A stretch of 20,262 bases of DNA from JAKAIY01 sp036258195 (GTDB lineage: Bacteria > Chloroflexota > Ktedonobacteria > Ktedonobacterales > JADMIN01), in contig DATAED010000196.1 of NCBI GenBank assembly GCA_036258195.1, forward strand, positions 1-20,262, in the 5' to 3' direction. Made by a program: the position numbers and the translations under genes. Of the stretch, positions 15,574 through 20,262 are shown piece by piece. Numbering within the stretch: position 1 is the stretch's first letter; every line of letters begins with the position of its first letter. The notes beneath the pieces are model-generated. The model had not been told where the DNA came from. It saw nothing but the letters and a program-made list of their open reading frames with translations, and searched no databases.

Positions 15574-18500
15574 CTGTGGCCCTCCCCGGCGCCCACCACC
15601 ACCGGATCCTTGTGGGTTGGCTCATCATCGCCGGAGGTATGGCCAGCGGCGTCTGCCCGCATGCGCTGGCTGCCTGTGCGCAGGGTGCGCGCGACATCCA
15701 TCACCCACGCGGGGGCGAGCAGGCCAAAGACGACCAGCCAGACCACCGTCAATGCCAGCGCCGCCAGCCAACCCTGGCCCAGCGCCTGGCCCACGAGGAG
15801 CTGCGTCACCAGCCAGGCCGCCGTCGCCACCAGCGCCGCGATCACTGGCCGCAGGCGCGGATGGATCGCCACCTCGCGCCCGCAGGCCCACGCCAGCGGC
15901 GCCGTCACCACCACCTCCGTGGCGAAGGTCGCCAGCGCGGCGCCCAGCGACCCCAGGAAGTGAATCAGCAGCACATTGAGCGCGACATTGACCAGCAGCG
16001 CCACGCCGCTGACGATCAGCATCAGGCGGCGCTTGTTGAGCGCGACGGCCAGCGGCGAGAAGACATTGGTGAGCAGTGTCATGCCCGCCACCCACGCCAG
16101 CGCCACCAGCGTCGGGGCGGCGGTGTCGTAGCGGTCGCTGTAGAGCGCCGCCAGGGTTGGTCGCGCCGCACTGGTGAGCGCGACCGCGATCAGCAGCCCC
16201 AGCACAATCGCCAGCTCCAGATACTGGCTGACGAAGGCGCTCAGGCTCTGCTTCGACCGCTGCGCGCTGAGCAGCGGCAGCGCGGCGATGGCGGCGGTGA
16301 CGGGCAGCAGTGTCGCCACATCCAGCACGCGATAGGCGCTGGTGTAGGTGGCCACCGTGTCGCTGCCCGCCAGCAGCGCCAGCAGCGGCACGTCGATGCG
16401 GTAATAGAGGATGTTGAGCGCCAGCGCCAGCCCCAGCAGCGCTGACATCCCCAGCAGCCGCTTCGCCGCGCTCCAGTCGAAGCTCCAGCGAGGGCGGTAC
16501 TTCAGCGCGACCAGCGCCAGCGTCATCGCGCCGGTGACCACCAGCATCAGCAAGCGGGCGCGCACGAAGCCATCACCTGAGGGCGCCGAGAGGTAGACCG
16601 AGACGGCGCCATAGATGCCCGCGACGGCGCCCACCAGCGCCGCGATCAGCGTGTAGGGTGTATCCATGCGGGCGCGGAAGAGCAGCGAGAGCGAGGTCAG
16701 CGAGATGAAGAGCAGGCCCGGGGCCAGCAGCAGCATCATGTCGCGGGCCTCTGGCGTGAAGGGCAGCGCCACCAGCGCGCCCATCGCAACGCCCGCCGCG
16801 ATGACGCCCAGCGCGAGCTTGAGCCAGAGGATGGTGCCCATCAGCCGCTGCGCCTGGCGCGGCGCCGCCATCGCCAGCTCCTGCGTGGCCGAGGCCGTCA
16901 GCCCGGCGTCGGTGATGACCGCCGCGATATCGACCATGCCCGCGACGAGCATCAGGTCGCCATAGGTGGAGGGCGGCAGCGAGCGCGCGGCCAGCACCGT
17001 CCACAGCGCCGTCGCCAGCGCCGTCAGCAGCTTGCCGCCCAGCAAGACGCCCGTATCGCGCAACAGCCGCGAGCGGTGCGCCACGCGCATCTCGCCCGAC
17101 GCCGATGGCGAATCCTGCGACGAGACGGCGGGATGATCGAGCCCGGCGAGGGCGGCATTGAAGCGCAGCGCCGCGCGATCCAGCGTGTAGGCAGCGCGCA
17201 TCTGCCGCCAGCCCGTCAGCGCCAGCCGCCGCGTCAGGTCAGGATGATCGAGCAGTTCGAGAATGCGCTCGGCCAGCGCGTGCGCGTCGCCCGGCCAGGC
17301 CAGCAGCCCATTCTCCTCATCACGGATCAACTCCGTCACGCCGTCCACCGCCGAGGCGACGACTGGCGTGGCGGCATTCTGCGCTTCGAGGATGACGGTG
17401 GGCAGCCCCTCGTAGTCAATGGTGGGGTGCGCGAAAACGGTCAGGCGACGATAGAAGGCGTTCATGTCGCGCACATCGCCCAGAAAGGCGACGTTGAAGC
17501 CCAGATCGAGCTGTGCCACCTGTCGCCGCAGGTTGGCTTCCTCTGGCCCACTCCCCGCGATCAGTAAGATCACGTCGGGCCAGTAGCGCCGCACCTCGGC
17601 CACCGCGTCGACCAGGTAGCTGGCGCCCTTGCGCTCCGTCAGGCGGCCCGCGAACCCGATGGTGGCGGGCGGGCGGGCGCGCATGGGCGCCGCAGCTCCC
17701 GGTGCGGCGGCGACCGCATTGGGGATGACCATCAGATGGTCGGTGTCATAGCGCGCCTCGGCCAGATGCGTGGCCAGCGTGTGCGAGACGGTCACGATCA
17801 GGTCGGCGTGGCGCGAGAGCGCCTTCAGCAGCGGCTGCACGATGAGCGTGTGCGGCAGATAGTGCAGCGGCGCATGGATAACCCAGATCACATGCAGCGG
17901 CACGCGGCGCTTTAACTGTGTCAGCAGCGCCTGCTCGCGCGGGAACGGACAGATGAAGTCGCTGGGCGTCTCGCTGGCCAGCGCGCCGACGATGCGCTCG
18001 GCGCGTCGCCGACTCAGCGGATTCAGCAGCGCCAGCGTCCCCAGCGCGCCCTTCCCGCGGCCCGCATTCATCCCCAGCCGCGCCACGCGATAGGGCAGCC
18101 CGCGCTCCTGCAGCGCATCCTCGATGCGGGCGCGCGGCGGGATGACGACCAGCGTGTCGCGGCCCATCGTGTGGAACTGGCTGGCCAGATTGAGCGTATG
18201 CAGCTCGGCGCCGCCCAGATCGCGCGAGTTGAGCAGGAAGACGACACGGCGCAGCGGCAGCGCAGGAACCAGCGGCGGCAGCGGCGCGGTCGCTGGTTCA
18301 TCGTCTGGCTTGCGGGGCAGGATGAGCGTCCGCGCCGTGTCGTCGCGGGCAGGCGTGGCGCGCAGATGGAGTGAGCCACCCCAGCGAATCGGCGCGCTCA
18401 CGCCGGCCAACCCCACCAGCGCGCAGAGCAGCCCCGTCACCTGGCCGCTGACCAGCACCGGGTCAGTCAGCCCGAAGACCAGCACACCCACCAGCGCCGC

Positions 18501-19688
18501 CAGTGCGCCTGCGTTCCAACTGCGATCCAGCCAGCCGCGCGAGCTGCGCAGCCCCGCCAGCGTCAGTCGGAACGCGCCGACGAAGCACGCGCCGACGGCC
18601 AGCGCCCCCAGCACGCCCATCTCGGCCAGCACATTCAGCGCGAGGCTCTCAGCATCCAGCTCGCGCACACCTGCCACCAGCGGCGCGCCGGGTTGCAGGC
18701 CAATGTTGCCGATGCCCACGCCGAGCAGCGGATGGTGCAGAAAGATCGACGCGGCCCAGCGCCAGGCGTTCAGCCGGAAGACCTGCCAGCCGTCGCTGCC
18801 TGTCACTGCCGTCACCAGACGCGCGCTGATGGGGCCAGGGATGAAGGCCAGCGCCAGCGCGACGGCCAGCAGCGCCGCCAGCCCGGCCAGCCCCAGCCGA
18901 TAGCCGCCCAGCGCCCACAGCAGGACGATCAGCGCGACTGCCACGCCCAGCAGCGCGCCGCGCGTGTAGGTCAGCAGCAGCAACGAGGCGGCGGCGAAGG
19001 TGAGCAGCAGGTAGCCGACACGCTCCGTCAGGTCGCGCACCGTCACGGCGCAGGCGGTCAGCAGCGGGATGATGAGCACGAGGTAGGCCGACAGCTCATT
19101 GGGATAGCGGAAGGTCGCCGCCACCCGCTGCACCTGCGAACCGGGCAGAGCAGCGGTGGTGCGCTGGATGTTGAGCACCGCTCCGGCGATGTCGGGGGAG
19201 TCAGGGGCGGCGCCAAAGAAGCCGACAATCAGCACGAGAGTCGCGCCCGTCAGCAGCGCCAGCAGCGCATGCAGGCGCGCCCGTGGACGGTTCAACGTGG
19301 CGCGCGCGACCATGAAGATGCCCAGATAGACTAGCGCCTTGAGCGATTCTTTCAGCGCGACGCTGTGCGAGGTCGCCGTCGCCACCGAGGCCAGCGCCGC
19401 CAGCAGCGCCAGCCCCAGCGGCGCCAGCTCGCGCCAGCGCACGCGCAGGCCGCTGGGGCGGTGGAGTAGCGCACTCGTCAGCAGCGTCAGCCCAAAGAGC
19501 AGGGCCATCTCCAGCGTGAGCGCCTGCGAGAGGAAGCCAATCGAGAGGCCAGAGGGCAAGACGAGGTAGACATCGAGCGGCAAGACAACCAGCGTCAGCA
19601 GAAAGAGGCTCTCTACCGCGCGGGCCAGTCCTTCGGTCAGGGCGCTGCGCCAGTCGGCGCGCGCTGCGCGAACGTCTCGTCTGTCCAC
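15570..19688 (-). CDS. Fusion of O-antigen polymerase/ligase-like, GT4 glycosyltransferase and Wzx-like flippase domains
   Basis: This 1372-residue single frame starts at GTG 19688, with GGGGAG at 19696-19701. Residues about 20-435 are a polytopic Wzy/WaaL-type domain, with RVAATFRYPNELSAYL (188-203), LLLLTYTRGALLG (236-248) and HHPLLGVGIGNIG (318-330). Residues about 480-850 are a GT4 domain: GGAELHTLNLA, VIPNAV, IGFAGRLTERKG, LLIAGSGPEEANL and the EX7E motif EGLPTVILE (Glu760, Glu768). Residues about 878-1335 are a Wzx/polysaccharide-flippase domain, starting GVLLGGKLLTALATALWTVL and holding LNILYYRIDVPLLALLAGSD. The linkers (440-480, 850-878) are polar and proline- or serine-rich. These activities are normally separate proteins, so transfer, lipid-linked flipping and polymerisation may be joined in one chain. 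The cytoplasmic GT4 between membrane domains fits both families' usual topology. No stop or frame change is seen. At the polymerase position usually His-Asn before the LAExG motif, Glu347-Ser348 is found. Confidence 0.9.
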   Translation of the reverse strand: MDRRDVRAARADWRSALTEGLARAVESLFLLTLVVLPLDVYLVLPSGLSIGFLSQALTLEMALLFGLTLLTSALLHRPSGLRVRWRELAPLGLALLAALASVATATSHSVALKESLKALVYLGIFMVARATLNRPRARLHALLALLTGATLVLIVGFFGAAPDSPDIAGAVLNIQRTTAALPGSQVQRVAATFRYPNELSAYLVLIIPLLTACAVTVRDLTERVGYLLLTFAAASLLLLTYTRGALLGVAVALIVLLWALGGYRLGLAGLAALLAVALALAFIPGPISARLVTAVTGSDGWQVFRLNAWRWAASIFLHHPLLGVGIGNIGLQPGAPLVAGVRELDAESLALNVLAEMGVLGALAVGACFVGAFRLTLAGLRSSRGWLDRSWNAGALAALVGVLVFGLTDPVLVSGQVTGLLCALVGLAGVSAPIRWGGSLHLRATPARDDTARTLILPRKPDDEPATAPLPPLVPALPLRRVVFLLNSRDLGGAELHTLNLASQFHTMGRDTLVVIPPRARIEDALQERGLPYRVARLGMNAGRGKGALGTLALLNPLSRRRAERIVGALASETPSDFICPFPREQALLTQLKRRVPLHVIWVIHAPLHYLPHTLIVQPLLKALSRHADLIVTVSHTLATHLAEARYDTDHLMVIPNAVAAAPGAAAPMRARPPATIGFAGRLTERKGASYLVDAVAEVRRYWPDVILLIAGSGPEEANLRRQVAQLDLGFNVAFLGDVRDMNAFYRRLTVFAHPTIDYEGLPTVILEAQNAATPVVASAVDGVTELIRDEENGLLAWPGDAHALAERILELLDHPDLTRRLALTGWRQMRAAYTLDRAALRFNAALAGLDHPAVSSQDSPSASGEMRVAHRSRLLRDTGVLLGGKLLTALATALWTVLAARSLPPSTYGDLMLVAGMVDIAAVITDAGLTASATQELAMAAPRQAQRLMGTILWLKLALGVIAAGVAMGALVALPFTPEARDMMLLLAPGLLFISLTSLSLLFRARMDTPYTLIAALVGAVAGIYGAVSVYLSAPSGDGFVRARLLMLVVTGAMTLALVALKYRPRWSFDWSAAKRLLGMSALLGLALALNILYYRIDVPLLALLAGSDTVATYTSAYRVLDVATLLPVTAAIAALPLLSAQRSKQSLSAFVSQYLELAIVLGLLIAVALTSAARPTLAALYSDRYDTAAPTLVALAWVAGMTLLTNVFSPLAVALNKRRLMLIVSGVALLVNVALNVLLIHFLGSLGAALATFATEVVVTAPLAWACGREVAIHPRLRPVIAALVATAAWLVTQLLVGQALGQGWLAALALTVVWLVVFGLLAPAWVMDVARTLRTGSQRMRADAAGHTSGDDEPTHKDPVVVGAGEGHR

Positions 19689-19740
19689 AGGCGCACTCCC
19701 CGGCTGGCAGCGCCACGCGAGACGCGGGCCGCCTTCAGAT

Positions 19741-19778
19741 GGCGCCGCGCGTCAGATCATCCCCTGACGCGCGGCGCC
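19741..19778. other. Perfect 15-bp hairpin in the leader of the fusion gene
   Basis: GGCGCCGCGCGTCAG (19741-19755) pairs with CTGACGCGCGGCGCC (19764-19778) without mismatch, over an 8-nt loop. It lies between the sugar-transferase stop (19909) and the fusion start (19688), about 50 nt before that start. No T-tract follows in either direction. It could be a GC-only terminator of the transferase gene or a leader hairpin affecting the fusion mRNA. Confidence 0.5.
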
Positions 19779-19839
19779 GCCCCACTTCATCCATCCTGCT
19801 CATGCTGAGACACGCTTGCCTGGGCTACCGACCGTCTCT

Positions 19840-19845
19840 CTTATA
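19840..19845 (-). promoter_or_regulatory. Possible -10 box for the fusion gene
   Basis: The minus strand reads TATAAG here (preceded by CGT), five of six bases of the sigma-70 -10 consensus. It lies about 150 nt upstream of the GTG at 19688. A matching -35 is weak (TCCGCA at 17-bp spacing). If real, transcription starts near 19832 and the leader contains the perfect hairpin. Confidence 0.3.
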
Positions 19846-19908
19846 ACGCACGACACGCGACATGCGGATGTCATGAGTCGCGCTCCAGCAAGAGCTCGAA
19901 GGCCCTTC

Positions 19909-20262
19909 TCAGTAGGCGCCGACGCCGCGCGCCACAGCGGGCAACGTGCGCAACAGGATGCGCAGATCCAGCCCCAAGGAGCAGCGCTCCACGTAGTCAC
20001 GATCCAGCCGGATGCGCTCGGCGTAGGTGGTGTCGGAGCGCCCGCTGACCTGCCACAGCCCGGAGAGGCCCGGCCTGACCCACGCGCGCAGCGCCGCCAC
20101 CTCGCCAAACTGCTCGATCTCGATCAGTGGCACAGCGCGCGGGCCCACCAGCGACATCTGCCCCAGCAGGATATTGAAGAGCTGCGGCAGCTCATCCAGG
20201 CTGTACTTGCGCAGCGTCTGCCCCAGGCGGGTCACACGCGGATCGCTGCGCAGCTTGAAGTG
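19909..20262 (-). CDS. Polyprenyl-phosphate sugar-1-phosphate transferase, 5' part outside window
   Basis: The C-terminal 117 residues are visible, and the frame runs off the right edge. They match the bacterial sugar transferase family (WcaJ/WbaP/PglC type): FKLRSDPRVTRLG, SLDELPQLFNILLGQMSLVG followed by PR, RPGLSGLWQVSGRS, and LDRDYVERCSLGLDLRILLRT. These enzymes move a sugar phosphate from a UDP-sugar onto undecaprenyl phosphate at the cytoplasmic face, the first committed step of polysaccharide assembly. The catalytic core lies in this part, and any N-terminal membrane region is outside the window. The gene directly precedes the polymerase-GT4-flippase fusion, as expected for a pathway ordered from initiation to export. 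Which sugar is used cannot be told from this fragment. Confidence 0.92.
   Translation of the reverse strand, partial: HFKLRSDPRVTRLGQTLRKYSLDELPQLFNILLGQMSLVGPRAVPLIEIEQFGEVAALRAWVRPGLSGLWQVSGRSDTTYAERIRLDRDYVERCSLGLDLRILLRTLPAVARGVGAY

Overview
The window is GC-rich DNA in which every gene I can support lies on the minus strand. It reads as an extracellular or cell-surface polysaccharide locus, plus an unrelated metabolic gene at the left end. Base composition, Tat export, a NACHT-like NTPase with HEAT repeats and this style of polysaccharide gene suggest a free-living, high-GC bacterium, perhaps of the Chloroflexota. That placement is inference and there is no rRNA here to test it.

In transcription order (right to left): the end of a polyprenyl-phosphate sugar-1-phosphate transferase (19909-20262, cut by the window edge) would start glycan assembly on the lipid carrier. 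After a 220-bp gap with a possible promoter and a perfect 15-bp hairpin comes a 1372-residue protein (15570-19688). It joins an O-antigen polymerase/ligase-type membrane domain, a GT4 glycosyltransferase and a Wzx-type flippase in one reading frame. A second, stand-alone GT4 (14416-15573), a membrane-anchored DUF4012 protein (12393-14393) and an NTP_transf_5-type nucleotidyltransferase (11242-12396) follow. Two of the three junctions are ATGA overlaps and the third is a 22-bp gap, so these four genes look like one operon.

A 746-bp non-coding stretch (10496-11241) then separates this operon from a second group. It has a perfect TGTGA-N6-TCACA Crp/Fnr-like site, other palindromes and lower GC. 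The second group is a Tat-exported protein of unknown function (9845-10495), a PqqD-like peptide-binding protein (9360-9686) and an HprK-related P-loop kinase (8404-9363), the last two overlapping by ATGA. PqqD-like, HprK-like and nucleotidyltransferase genes together match the known but functionally unsolved 'HPr-rel-A' gene set, here built into a polysaccharide locus. The exported protein is a natural candidate partner.

Downstream, after a run of hairpins, is a 2049-residue protein (2085-8234) with two N-terminal membrane helices, a NACHT/STAND-like NTPase, about 25 HEAT repeats and a proline-rich acidic tail. A terminator-like hairpin follows it. The left end holds most of a PoxB-like thiamine-diphosphate enzyme (1-1811), which probably belongs to central carbon metabolism and not to the polysaccharide pathway. 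The items most worth pursuing are the polymerase-transferase-flippase fusion, the HPr-rel-A genes with their Tat-exported neighbour, and the membrane NACHT-HEAT protein.
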